NCBI GenBank assembly: GCA_003695505.1
Contig: RFIY01000377.1
Span: 1-5,505 of the forward strand
DNA: 5,505 nucleotides
Direction of reading: 5' to 3'
Source of the DNA: J088 sp003695505 [NCBI: Candidatus Dadabacteria bacterium]
GTDB taxonomy: Bacteria; J088
The stretch's first letter is position 1, and every line of letters starts with the position of its first letter. A model generated the notes under the pieces. It was given only the letters and a program-made list of their open reading frames with translations. It was not told where the DNA came from and did no database searches. Positions 1-5,505 of this stretch are shown here, piece by piece. The position numbers were made by a program, and so were the translations under genes.

Positions 1-1300
1 CGAACCAGGCCGCGGCGCGTCGCCGGACCTGTTCGAGCAGATCGCCCATCGCGATGTTGTAGTCCCAGAGATGCAGCCCCAGTGCTCCCTGCGCCAGAAA
101 GCCATCGATCGGAACAGGGTCCGTCCCGCACTGCTGATCCGTCAGGCACGCCGCGCGCCCGACCATCAGCACGTCGCCGACATCATCGACGCTGCGGCAG
201 GTGGCCGAATAGTAATCCCGGAAACCGCGTGCGAATGCGTCGTCGAAGCCGCCAACCCCGGCGATGGCGCCCTGAAACAACGCGACAGACAGAATGCGCT
301 CCGGGTCGACGGGATCGCCGTCGATATCGGCAAACGGCCGCCCGTCGGCAGGACGCGTCGCGGGATTGACGCAGGCAACCACATCCGTCGCGGCGCTGTA
401 CGAACGAAACAGCAGCCCCTCCGCCGCGAGTACGCGATCGACGTAAAAGTCGCCGACCTCGTTTGCAGGTGAAAACCGATAACCCTCGGCATATGATCGG
501 TAGTGAATCACGCAACCGAACTGGTCGTCTTTGGTACAAAGCGGAATCTGCTGCAATGACCCGCCGCGATCCTGTCCAGCCGGCGTGAACACGCGAAAAC
601 CGATCGGCAACGCCAGGATCAGCCGTTCTCGCAGCGCGGTGGTCGTCGTGCCGGGTACGACTTCGACGTCTCCCGGTTGATCGAAATAGCGATGCAGCAG
701 ATAGGTGGCGTGTTGCGCGCCCTGAGAGTGGCCCATGATGACCAGCGGACGCCCCTGGTTCCAGTGCGCCAGATAGTACTCAAAGGCTGCGGCGACATCC
801 GCGAACGCACTGCGAAAGACATCGACCGCGGTCTCGTCTTCGCCGCCATAACTGCCGATCGTCGCCTGTCGATAGAATGGCGCAAAGACACGGCACTGCG
901 TCACGAACGGCGCAGCCTGCGCCTCGATCGTGCGCCTCGGCAGTTCGAGGTCGGTCAGATCGGTATGGTTCGTGACCTCGCCAAAGCGCAGATCCACTGT
1001 CGGATAAATGTAGAAACAGTCAAACGCCGGTTCGGCGGCCGGCTCGCGGACGGTCACGGTCGTGGTACCATCCGTGGCGCGCTCGATGGTCGGCCACTCG
1101 TGATGACACAGGTCGCCGGACGCACCGTTGCAACCCCACAGATCTGGATCGCTGTAGTCGAGCGGCGCGTACAGACTGGCCAGCGCGAGCTGTGCCGCGG
1201 GTGTGGCAGCGGTCGCACCGTCTTTCGCATCGCTGTCATCGCGCGTCCAGTGGCAGGCCGACAGACTCGTCAGCAGCAGCGCAAGCAACAACTGGCGCAT
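1..1300 (-). CDS. DUF3089-family alpha/beta-hydrolase lipoprotein (3' end beyond window)
   Basis: A predicted exported serine hydrolase; its substrate is unknown. Translation from the ATG at 1300-1298 stays open to the left edge, giving 433 visible residues with no stop. Residues 1-16 form a short lipoprotein signal: Arg2, a Leu-rich core and lipobox LSAC with Cys16 as the lipidation site. The +2 residue is His, not Asp, which by the E. coli rule suggests outer-membrane sorting. The DUF3089 hallmark DCFYIYPT lies at 94-101 and the nucleophile elbow GHSQG at 190-194 (Ser192). A late LHLWDYN (His410, Asp413) probably supplies the catalytic His. The visible end (EQVRRRAAAWF) looks close to the family's C-terminus, so little is likely missing. 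Ten further Cys residues suggest disulfides. It is the second gene of an operon, overlapping the aldehyde dehydrogenase stop by one base. Family assignment is firm; the reaction (ester or lipid hydrolysis) is inferred. Confidence 0.9.
   Translation of the reverse strand, partial: MRQLLLALLLTSLSACHWTRDDSDAKDGATAATPAAQLALASLYAPLDYSDPDLWGCNGASGDLCHHEWPTIERATDGTTTVTVREPAAEPAFDCFYIYPTVDLRFGEVTNHTDLTDLELPRRTIEAQAAPFVTQCRVFAPFYRQATIGSYGGEDETAVDVFRSAFADVAAAFEYYLAHWNQGRPLVIMGHSQGAQHATYLLHRYFDQPGDVEVVPGTTTTALRERLILALPIGFRVFTPAGQDRGGSLQQIPLCTKDDQFGCVIHYRSYAEGYRFSPANEVGDFYVDRVLAAEGLLFRSYSAATDVVACVNPATRPADGRPFADIDGDPVDPERILSVALFQGAIAGVGGFDDAFARGFRDYYSATCRSVDDVGDVLMVGRAACLTDQQCGTDPVPIDGFLAQGALGLHLWDYNIAMGDLLEQVRRRAAAWF
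1253..1300 (-). other. Lipoprotein signal peptide with lipobox LSAC
   Basis: The first 16 codons of the DUF3089 protein read MRQLLLALLLTSLSAC: one positive charge, an uncharged Leu/Ala stretch, then Leu-Ser-Ala-Cys. This is a standard lipobox for Lgt lipidation and LspA cleavage before Cys16. A polar, low-complexity linker rich in Asp, Ala and Thr follows (about residues 17-37), as is common between a lipid anchor and a folded domain. It also supports the chosen ATG, because an earlier or later start would spoil the signal. Confidence 0.85.
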
Positions 1301-2802
1301 CACGCGTCTGACTCCTCGAGGTTCACCCAGACGCTCTTGACTTCGGTGTATGCTTCAAGCGCGTACCGACCTTTTTCACGACCGATGCCCGACTGCTTGA
1401 ACCCGCCCCACGGGCTCGATGCGTCAAACATGTTGTAGCTGTTGATCCAGACCGTGCCAGCCTCGAGCCGGTGCGCGAGCTTGAGCGCGCGCCGCAGGTC
1501 GCTCGTCCAGATGCCAGCCGCCAGACCATACGTCGTGCGATTGGCGCGTTCGGCGACCTCATCCAGATCGTCGAACGGCAAGACCGTCAACACCGGCCCG
1601 AAGATCTCCTCGCGCGCGATCGTCAACTCGTCCTTGCCGACAAACACGGTCGGCTCGACGAAAAAGCCGCTGCCCGCGTCGGCATTGACGCCACCACCGG
1701 TCAGCAGCTCCGCGCCTTCGCTGCGTCCCTTTTCGATATAGCCAAGGACGCGATCCATATGCTCTTTGCTGACGAGCGGGCCGATTTTCGTCGCCGGATC
1801 AACGCCGGCCCCCTGCCGGGCTTTCAGTTTTTCGGCACCACCGACGATGCCGTCGACCAGTTCGTCGAATCGCGACCGCTCGACGAACAACCGTGAGCCG
1901 GCGGCGCAGACCTCGCCCTGGTTGAAAAAAATACCGGCCATCGCGCCACGAACCGCCGCCTGAATGTCTGCGTCGGCAAAGACGATGTTCGGCGATTTGC
2001 CACCCAGCTCGAGTGTGATGCGCTTGAAATCTTCGGCCGCGGCGATCATGAGTTGCCGCCCTGTACGTTTGGAGCCGGTAAACGAAATCTTGTTAACCTT
2101 TGGATGGTTCGCAATGGCAGCTCCAGCGATATGCCCATAGCCCGGAACGATATTGACGACGCCATCGGGCACGCCAGCATCCTGGATCAGCTCGCCGAGG
2201 CGCAGGCAGGTCAGCGGCGTGACCTCGCTCGGCTTGAGGACGATCGTATTGCCGGTCGCCAGTGCAGGCGCGATTTTCCAGACGGCCAGCAACATCGGAA
2301 AATTCCAGGCGGTAATTGCGCCGACCACGCCAACCGGTTCCCTGCGGGTGTAGGTCAGAAACTCACCACTCGAGATCGGCAAGACTTCGCCCGTCCACTT
2401 GGTGCACCAGCCGGCGAAGTAGCGAAATTCCGCCGCGGCCCCGGCGATGTCTCCCCAGCGCGCTTCCAGAATCGGCTTGCCCGTGTCGAGGGATTCGAGC
2501 TGCGCCAGCTCGTCGGCATGCTGGTCGATCAGATCGGCAATCGCCCAGAGCAGCTTTGCGCGCCGCGACGCCGAGAGCTTGCCCCATTTGCCGTGACGTG
2601 CACGCGCCGCGGCTTCGACCGCACGATCGACGTCATCCGCGGTCGCCGCAGCGACCTTTGTCAGCACGCCGCCGCTGGCCGGATCGATCACATCGATCTG
2701 TCCTCCATCGGATGCCGGCACCCATTCGCCGTCGATCAGCAACAGATGTTCACGCTGGGCAAATTCGCGTACCGCGGGCAGCAGATCATAGGAATCGAGC
2801 AC
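1300..2802 (-). CDS. NAD(P)-dependent aldehyde dehydrogenase (ALDH superfamily, betaine/aliphatic-aldehyde type)
   Basis: Oxidises an aldehyde to the carboxylic acid with NAD+ or NADP+ in the cytoplasm. The 500-residue length is normal for the family. The full set of ALDH motifs is present: WNFP with Asn167 (oxyanion hole), LKPSE with Lys190 (cofactor), FTGS at 241-244 (dinucleotide fold), LELGGKSPN with general base Glu265, QGEVCAAG with nucleophile Cys299, and EEIFGP with Glu399. The C-terminal SGIGREKGRYALEAYTEVKS resembles the betaine, phenylacetaldehyde and general aliphatic aldehyde dehydrogenases, so the substrate cannot be fixed. The start is GTG. The only in-frame upstream codons end at a TAA (2853-2851) with no other start between, and GGAGG lies 5 bases before the GTG. 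It is the first gene of a minus-strand operon with the DUF3089 lipoprotein, divergent from the hydrolase at 2906. It looks intact. Confidence 0.96.
   Translation of the reverse strand: MLDSYDLLPAVREFAQREHLLLIDGEWVPASDGGQIDVIDPASGGVLTKVAAATADDVDRAVEAAARARHGKWGKLSASRRAKLLWAIADLIDQHADELAQLESLDTGKPILEARWGDIAGAAAEFRYFAGWCTKWTGEVLPISSGEFLTYTRREPVGVVGAITAWNFPMLLAVWKIAPALATGNTIVLKPSEVTPLTCLRLGELIQDAGVPDGVVNIVPGYGHIAGAAIANHPKVNKISFTGSKRTGRQLMIAAAEDFKRITLELGGKSPNIVFADADIQAAVRGAMAGIFFNQGEVCAAGSRLFVERSRFDELVDGIVGGAEKLKARQGAGVDPATKIGPLVSKEHMDRVLGYIEKGRSEGAELLTGGGVNADAGSGFFVEPTVFVGKDELTIAREEIFGPVLTVLPFDDLDEVAERANRTTYGLAAGIWTSDLRRALKLAHRLEAGTVWINSYNMFDASSPWGGFKQSGIGREKGRYALEAYTEVKSVWVNLEESDA
1312..1317 (-). 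promoter_or_regulatory. Ribosome binding site of the DUF3089 lipoprotein gene, inside the ALDH 3' end
   Basis: GAGGAG on the minus strand lies in the Glu-Glu codons near the ALDH C-terminus, 11 bases upstream of the ATG at 1300. The spacing is slightly long, but the stop and start codons overlap as TGATG. Ribosomes ending the ALDH can therefore restart directly, so the site probably assists coupled re-initiation more than independent loading. Confidence 0.6.
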
Positions 2803-2807
2803 GGGGA

Positions 2808-2812
2808 CCTCC
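2808..2812 (-). promoter_or_regulatory. Strong Shine-Dalgarno site deciding the GTG start of the ALDH
   Basis: GGAGG on the minus strand lies 5 bases ahead of the GTG at 2802-2800. With no in-frame ATG or other start before the upstream TAA, and the next in-frame Met only at residue 170, this site fixes the unusual GTG start. Confidence 0.85.
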
Positions 2813-2844
2813 GGGCTTGTCGGCGCAGGTTTCTGAGGAAACGT

Positions 2845-2857
2845 ACAATATTATTGT
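2845..2857. promoter_or_regulatory. AT-rich perfect palindrome in the divergent promoter region (candidate operator/-10 region)
   Basis: ACAATA-T-TATTGT is a perfect 6-bp inverted repeat around one base. It lies in the middle of the 103-bp gap between two divergent GTG starts, about 43 bases from the ALDH start and 48 from the hydrolase start. It is the most AT-rich patch in a GC-rich window. On the plus strand TACAAT (2844-2849) matches the -10 consensus at five of six bases. On the minus strand AATAAT (2855-2850) also matches at five of six. I found no convincing -35 at proper spacing for either, so promoter assignment is weak. A regulator binding here could control both directions. Confidence 0.4.
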
Positions 2858-2891
2858 CGATTTCGTAAGGAACTGCAGCCGAATCCGGACG

Positions 2892-2897
2892 AAAGGA
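2892..2897 (+). promoter_or_regulatory. Ribosome binding site deciding the GTG start of the 426-residue hydrolase
   Basis: AAAGGA lies 8 bases before the GTG at 2906-2908. An in-frame TGA (2903-2905) sits immediately before that GTG, so no earlier start is possible. The next in-frame Met is residue 90, inside conserved-looking sequence. Confidence 0.75.
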
Positions 2898-2905
2898 TCA
2901 TTTGA

Positions 2906-4186
2906 GTGCCAGAAACCGCCAACGCCCGTCCGCTGAAACTGGTTACAAACGAAGAGCCACCAACGATCGTATCGAAGATTCGGCACAAGACCGAAAAGCT
3001 CTACCCGACGCGTATCGATGTCCAGCACTGGACCGAAGACCTGGGCGAGGATTTCTGGAAACACCCTGAACCATTCGATCTCCGTTTCACAGATCGCATC
3101 CGGGTTGGCAGCACCGCTGCGTTCGATCACGTTCTGCGGACCGCCGCGGCCAGCGTCGTGGCAACAACCGCCATGCCGCTGCACATGCACCCGGCCGGCA
3201 TTCTCGAGATGCTGCAAAGCGCCCGATTTTACAAGGAACTCGCACAGTCGCACGAACCGGAAGTGTTCTTCGGCCCTGCGCCGAAGGTGGAGCATTTTCG
3301 CCGCGACCCCGCCTGGGGTCCGGTCTTTATCCCCAGAGACGGCGTTTGCGAGGATCTGACCTTCCTGAGTCCCTATAATCCGGCCAATCCCCGCATCCAG
3401 CGCAGCTACCTGCGCCACCGCCAGAATCTGATGGCCCACCTGCGCTACTGGCGCCACAACGACGGCCCGAGACCGACGATCATCGCGATCCATGGCTTCA
3501 TGGCCGATGCGCACTGGCTGAACGAGTGGCTGTTCGCGCTGCGCTGGTTCTATGAGCGCCTTGGTTGCGACGTCGCGCTGTTTACGCTGCCGTTTCACGG
3601 GAATCGTCAGACGCGGTATTCGCTGTTCAGCGGTCACGGTTTTTTTGCGGGTGGCACCTCACGCATCAACGAGGCCTTCGGCCAGGCGGTCACCGATTTC
3701 CGCGCGTTCTTCAATCTGCTACGCGACCATTTCGGCGTCGAGAAGATCGGCGTCACCGGCATCAGCCTCGGGGGCTACACCAGCGCACTGCTGGCTGCCG
3801 TCGAGGATCGACTCGAGTTTGCCGTGCCGAACGTGCCCGTCATCTCGCTCGCCGACGTGATGATGGAATGGGAACCGGCGGGAACCGCGCTGCGCACGCT
3901 GCTCGGCGCGGTCGGCAAGAACGTCGTCGATCTGCGCGAAATGCTCGCGGTCGCGTCGCCGTTGAATTACCCGTCGAAACTGCCGCGCGAGCGTCTGATG
4001 GTGATCGGTGGCGTCGGTGATCGCCTCGCGTCTCCCTACCAGCAGAAACTGATCTGGGAGCACTGGAATCGCTGCCGTCTGTACTGGTTCCCCGGCAGCC
4101 ATATCCTGCACCTCGACAAAGCAGGATTCATGGGCGCGATGGCGCGATTCCTCGCCGATATCGACTTTTTGCCGGAGCCGCGCTGA
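2906..4186 (+). CDS. Cytoplasmic alpha/beta-fold serine hydrolase with long N-terminal extension (possibly ABHD18/DUF2048-like)
   Basis: A 426-residue hydrolase of unknown substrate. No signal peptide or membrane segment is evident, so it is probably cytoplasmic or peripheral. The catalytic fold occupies about residues 188-420: IIAIHGF (His196-Gly197, oxyanion-hole strand), LPFHGNRQ (229-235), the nucleophile elbow GISLGG with Ser287, Asp372 in GGVGDRLAS and His399 in PGSHI. These form a complete triad in canonical order. The insert after the nucleophile (about 310-360) could be a lid. The first 190 residues match no domain I recognise and include a His-rich PLHMHPAG (91-98). The HGF...GISLGG arrangement and the N-terminal extension recall the ABHD18 (DUF2048) group, but this is tentative; a generic esterase, lipase or dienelactone-hydrolase relative is also possible. 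It stands alone on the plus strand, divergent from the ALDH and convergent with the beta-barrel gene. Confidence 0.88.
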   Translation: MPETANARPLKLVTNEEPPTIVSKIRHKTEKLYPTRIDVQHWTEDLGEDFWKHPEPFDLRFTDRIRVGSTAAFDHVLRTAAASVVATTAMPLHMHPAGILEMLQSARFYKELAQSHEPEVFFGPAPKVEHFRRDPAWGPVFIPRDGVCEDLTFLSPYNPANPRIQRSYLRHRQNLMAHLRYWRHNDGPRPTIIAIHGFMADAHWLNEWLFALRWFYERLGCDVALFTLPFHGNRQTRYSLFSGHGFFAGGTSRINEAFGQAVTDFRAFFNLLRDHFGVEKIGVTGISLGGYTSALLAAVEDRLEFAVPNVPVISLADVMMEWEPAGTALRTLLGAVGKNVVDLREMLAVASPLNYPSKLPRERLMVIGGVGDRLASPYQQKLIWEHWNRCRLYWFPGSHILHLDKAGFMGAMARFLADIDFLPEPR

Positions 4187-4188
4187 GC

Positions 4189-4225
4189 CGCGGTCGATCT
4201 TCAGGACAGCCTGAACGACGCCGCG
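4189..4225. terminator. Imperfect hairpin filling the convergent gap, possible bidirectional terminator
   Basis: The 39-bp gap between the two converging stop codons is nearly all one inverted repeat. The inner stem is TTCAGG (4200-4205) / CCTGAA (4210-4215) with loop ACAG. It is extended by TCG (4194-4196) / CGA (4216-4218) after a 3-base bulge on the left, and by CGCGG (4189-4193) / CCGCG (4221-4225) after a 2-base bulge on the right, giving 14 pairs. No T-run follows on either strand, so it is not a textbook intrinsic terminator. It could still slow polymerase or protect the 3' ends of both transcripts. Confidence 0.5.
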
Positions 4226-5011
4226 TCAACGGGACCAGCTCACTTCGAGGCCGGTACTGACGCGGTAGTCCAGCGTTTCCACCGCGACCGCCGGGGTCTG
4301 GTCCCAGGCGACCGAGCCGCGCACCGCGAGCGTCAACCAGCGATTCAGCGCGACCGACAGGCCGGCATTCGCCGACAGACGGGCGTCGGTCCAGTCGTCG
4401 AATCGTGGCTGCCAGTAGCTGTTCAGATCGAATTGGACACGGTCGTCCAGCGCGACGTCACCACGCACGTACACTGACAGGCGCGCCTCCTGAAATTGTT
4501 GTCCGCTGTCGGCCAGCGTCGGATCGTCGTCGATACGCAGAAATTCGTACATCGGCAGCGCGCCGACGGCGACCGAAAAGCGCGACACCGCCCGGGCATA
4601 ACGCGGCCCACTGCCGATCAGCATCCGGGTACGGATGCGCTGCAACAGGTCATACTCGTGCTGAATAAAGCCCTCCCAGGCAAAATCGTGCGGCAGGAAG
4701 CGGCGCACGCGCAGGTGTTCGAGCACCCCCTGCGAGACGGTTTCGCTCGCGGCTCGCTCGTAATCCCCGCTCGCCCAGATCATGCCGGCCCAGTCTGCCC
4801 TGCGATGCGCTGCGCCGACCGCGCCACCGGCACGGCGAATCGTCGTGTTGCCACCCCGCAGGCTGAACTCCAGCCCTGCTTCGACCGTGGCCCCTGGCTC
4901 GGTCAGCCCGTCCATGAACGAAACCGCATCGAAAATCGCGGCATGTCCCGTCCGCGGCATCACGGCGGCGATGACATTCGCTACGACAAAAAGAAACCCG
5001 GCCCTGCTCAT
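4226..5011 (-). CDS. DUF481-type outer-membrane beta-barrel protein
   Basis: A predicted exported outer-membrane protein of 261 residues; role unknown (the DUF481 family includes E. coli YdiY). Residues 1-25 form a Sec signal peptide: MSRAG, a hydrophobic core (FLFVVANVIAAVM) and a likely cleavage near GHAA (22-25). The mature part alternates polar and hydrophobic residues as beta-strands do. Its last third (DLNSYWQPRFDDWTDARLSA onward, about 195-261) follows the typical DUF481 ending, with a WDQTP turn at 236-240. The last residues are VSWSR, not the usual terminal Phe or Trp. I chose the ATG at 5011: it gives the signal peptide, has TTGGAG 5 bases upstream, and overlaps the preceding stop as ATGA. 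The frame stays open further upstream, but that part lies inside the kinase gene. It is second in a two-gene unit with the kinase; any functional link is unclear. Confidence 0.85.
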   Translation of the reverse strand: MSRAGFLFVVANVIAAVMPRTGHAAIFDAVSFMDGLTEPGATVEAGLEFSLRGGNTTIRRAGGAVGAAHRRADWAGMIWASGDYERAASETVSQGVLEHLRVRRFLPHDFAWEGFIQHEYDLLQRIRTRMLIGSGPRYARAVSRFSVAVGALPMYEFLRIDDDPTLADSGQQFQEARLSVYVRGDVALDDRVQFDLNSYWQPRFDDWTDARLSANAGLSVALNRWLTLAVRGSVAWDQTPAVAVETLDYRVSTGLEVSWSR

Positions 5012-5505
5012 TGCTGCTCCAATCGCGAAACAATCCGTTCGACCTGCGCCGCATAGCCACCGCCGAACATCACGACGTGAGCGAGCATGATCGTCAACTC
5101 GGCCAGCCATTCGGCGATACGGGCGCTGTCGGCGGGATAACCGTACTGCCGGGTCAGCACTTCTCGAACCGCTGCGGCGCTGGCCGGCGAGAATGCCTGC
5201 AGAAAGCCAAGATCCCACCACAGTCCGGCGCGCATCGGCGCAGGATCGAACACGACGAGCCGGTCGCGCGCATCGGCGCCATGGTTGCCGCCCCAGAAAT
5301 CGCCATGCGTCATCGACGGACCGCCGGGAAACGCGTGAGCGGACAATCCCGCGCGAACCTGACGCAACCGATCGGCCCAGTCCATTCTGCCAGCCTGACT
5401 GAGCAATGGCATGATCCTGCCATCGAACAGCGCCGCAACCGGATCGTTCGTATCGACCGGCGGCAGCGGACAGCGGCCCAGCACCGATGGCGCAGGCCAG
5501 CCGTA
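5008..5505 (-). CDS. Fructosamine-kinase-family (FN3K-like) phosphotransferase, C-terminal half (5' end beyond window)
   Basis: A protein-kinase-fold small-molecule kinase. FN3K relatives phosphorylate sugar-derived (ketosamine) adducts on lysines, leading to deglycation in the cytoplasm. The visible 165 residues are open to the right edge, so the N-lobe with the ATP-binding Lys is missing; the family is about 290 residues long. Numbered from the edge: YGWPAPSVLG (1-10) resembles the FN3K segment FGW...G. THGDFWGGN (66-74) gives catalytic Asp69 and metal ligand Asn74. VVFDPAP has the second metal ligand Asp87, matching the family's IDPA. DLGFLQAF and the late HVVMFGGGYAAQVERI closely match the FN3K C-terminal helix (NLFGGGY). 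Differences: the family's Glu before the DLA motif is replaced by Trp, and the Asn of LNH is Ala here, so the substrate may have changed. General APH-type kinase is the alternative. A GTG at 5484 is not the true start. It overlaps the beta-barrel gene by 4 bases. Confidence 0.87.
   Translation of the reverse strand, partial: YGWPAPSVLGRCPLPPVDTNDPVAALFDGRIMPLLSQAGRMDWADRLRQVRAGLSAHAFPGGPSMTHGDFWGGNHGADARDRLVVFDPAPMRAGLWWDLGFLQAFSPASAAAVREVLTRQYGYPADSARIAEWLAELTIMLAHVVMFGGGYAAQVERIVSRLEQQ
5017..5022 (-). promoter_or_regulatory. Ribosome binding site of the beta-barrel gene, within the kinase 3' end
   Basis: TTGGAG on the minus strand lies 5 bases before the ATG at 5011-5009, inside the last codons of the kinase gene. 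With the ATGA stop/start overlap it supports the short, signal-peptide-bearing start over longer upstream readings. Confidence 0.65.

Noticed and set aside
677-1438. A 253-codon plus-strand frame across the DUF3089 gene and the ALDH 3' end.
   Set aside because: It lies antisense to two well-supported genes, is Arg/Gln-rich with no motif, and is explained as the complement of real codons.
2817-2849. TTGTCG and TACAAT as a plus-strand -35/-10 promoter pair.
   Set aside because: The spacer would be 21 bases, outside the normal 16-18, so I kept only the -10-like element and palindrome as a tentative site.
2053-2868. A 271-codon plus-strand frame antisense to the ALDH.
   Set aside because: The ALDH on the other strand has all family motifs at correct spacing. 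This frame has none and an Arg-rich composition typical of shadows.
2786-3637. A 283-codon open frame on the minus strand, antisense to the plus-strand hydrolase.
   Set aside because: It overlaps a gene with a full catalytic triad, shows no recognisable domain, and is the kind of long shadow frame expected in GC-rich DNA. It also runs through the divergent promoter gap and into the ALDH start.
5012-5221. A 70-residue N-terminal extension of the beta-barrel protein from a start at 5221.
   Set aside because: It would bury the signal peptide in the middle of the protein and lies inside the kinase gene. The ATG at 5011 has its own ribosome site and an ATGA overlap.
1-5505. Signs of a mobile element, defence island, CRISPR array or other novel system.
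   Set aside because: No transposase, integrase, nuclease, long direct or terminal repeats or RNA genes were seen. The genes are ordinary metabolic and envelope families with similar base composition.

Overview
The window is about 5.5 kb of compact, GC-rich bacterial DNA (roughly 60% G+C or a little more, judged by eye). It carries five protein genes in three transcription units. The gene families, an outer-membrane-type lipoprotein signal and an outer-membrane beta-barrel point to a Gram-negative bacterium. A proteobacterium, perhaps a gammaproteobacterium, is a reasonable guess, but no marker gene settles it. I see no mobile elements, tRNA or rRNA genes, CRISPR arrays or phage genes.

Left unit, minus strand, read from about 2802 down past position 1: an NAD(P)-dependent aldehyde dehydrogenase of 500 residues, followed by an exported lipoprotein with an alpha/beta-hydrolase domain of the DUF3089 type. 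The two overlap by one base (TGATG), so they are almost certainly one operon with coupled translation. The lipoprotein gene runs off the left edge close to its likely C-terminus.

Middle unit, plus strand, 2906-4186: a 426-residue cytoplasmic alpha/beta hydrolase with a clear Ser-Asp-His triad and a long N-terminal extension of about 190 residues. I can place it only tentatively near the ABHD18/DUF2048 group. It is divergent from the aldehyde dehydrogenase. The 103-bp gap holds two GTG starts with good ribosome sites and an AT-rich perfect palindrome that could serve as a shared promoter or operator.

Right unit, minus strand, entering from beyond 5505: the C-terminal half of a fructosamine-kinase-family (FN3K-like) small-molecule or protein-repair kinase, overlapping by ATGA a 261-residue DUF481-type outer-membrane beta-barrel protein. 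The barrel gene converges on the middle gene across a 39-bp gap filled almost exactly by an imperfect hairpin.

Working together: an ester- or acyl-cleaving lipoprotein at the cell envelope, an aldehyde dehydrogenase and a second, cytoplasmic hydrolase under a shared control region would fit uptake and oxidation of an ester, lipid or alcohol-derived substrate. This is inference from context only. No pathway-specific gene is visible, and nothing here amounts to a clearly new defence or mobile system.
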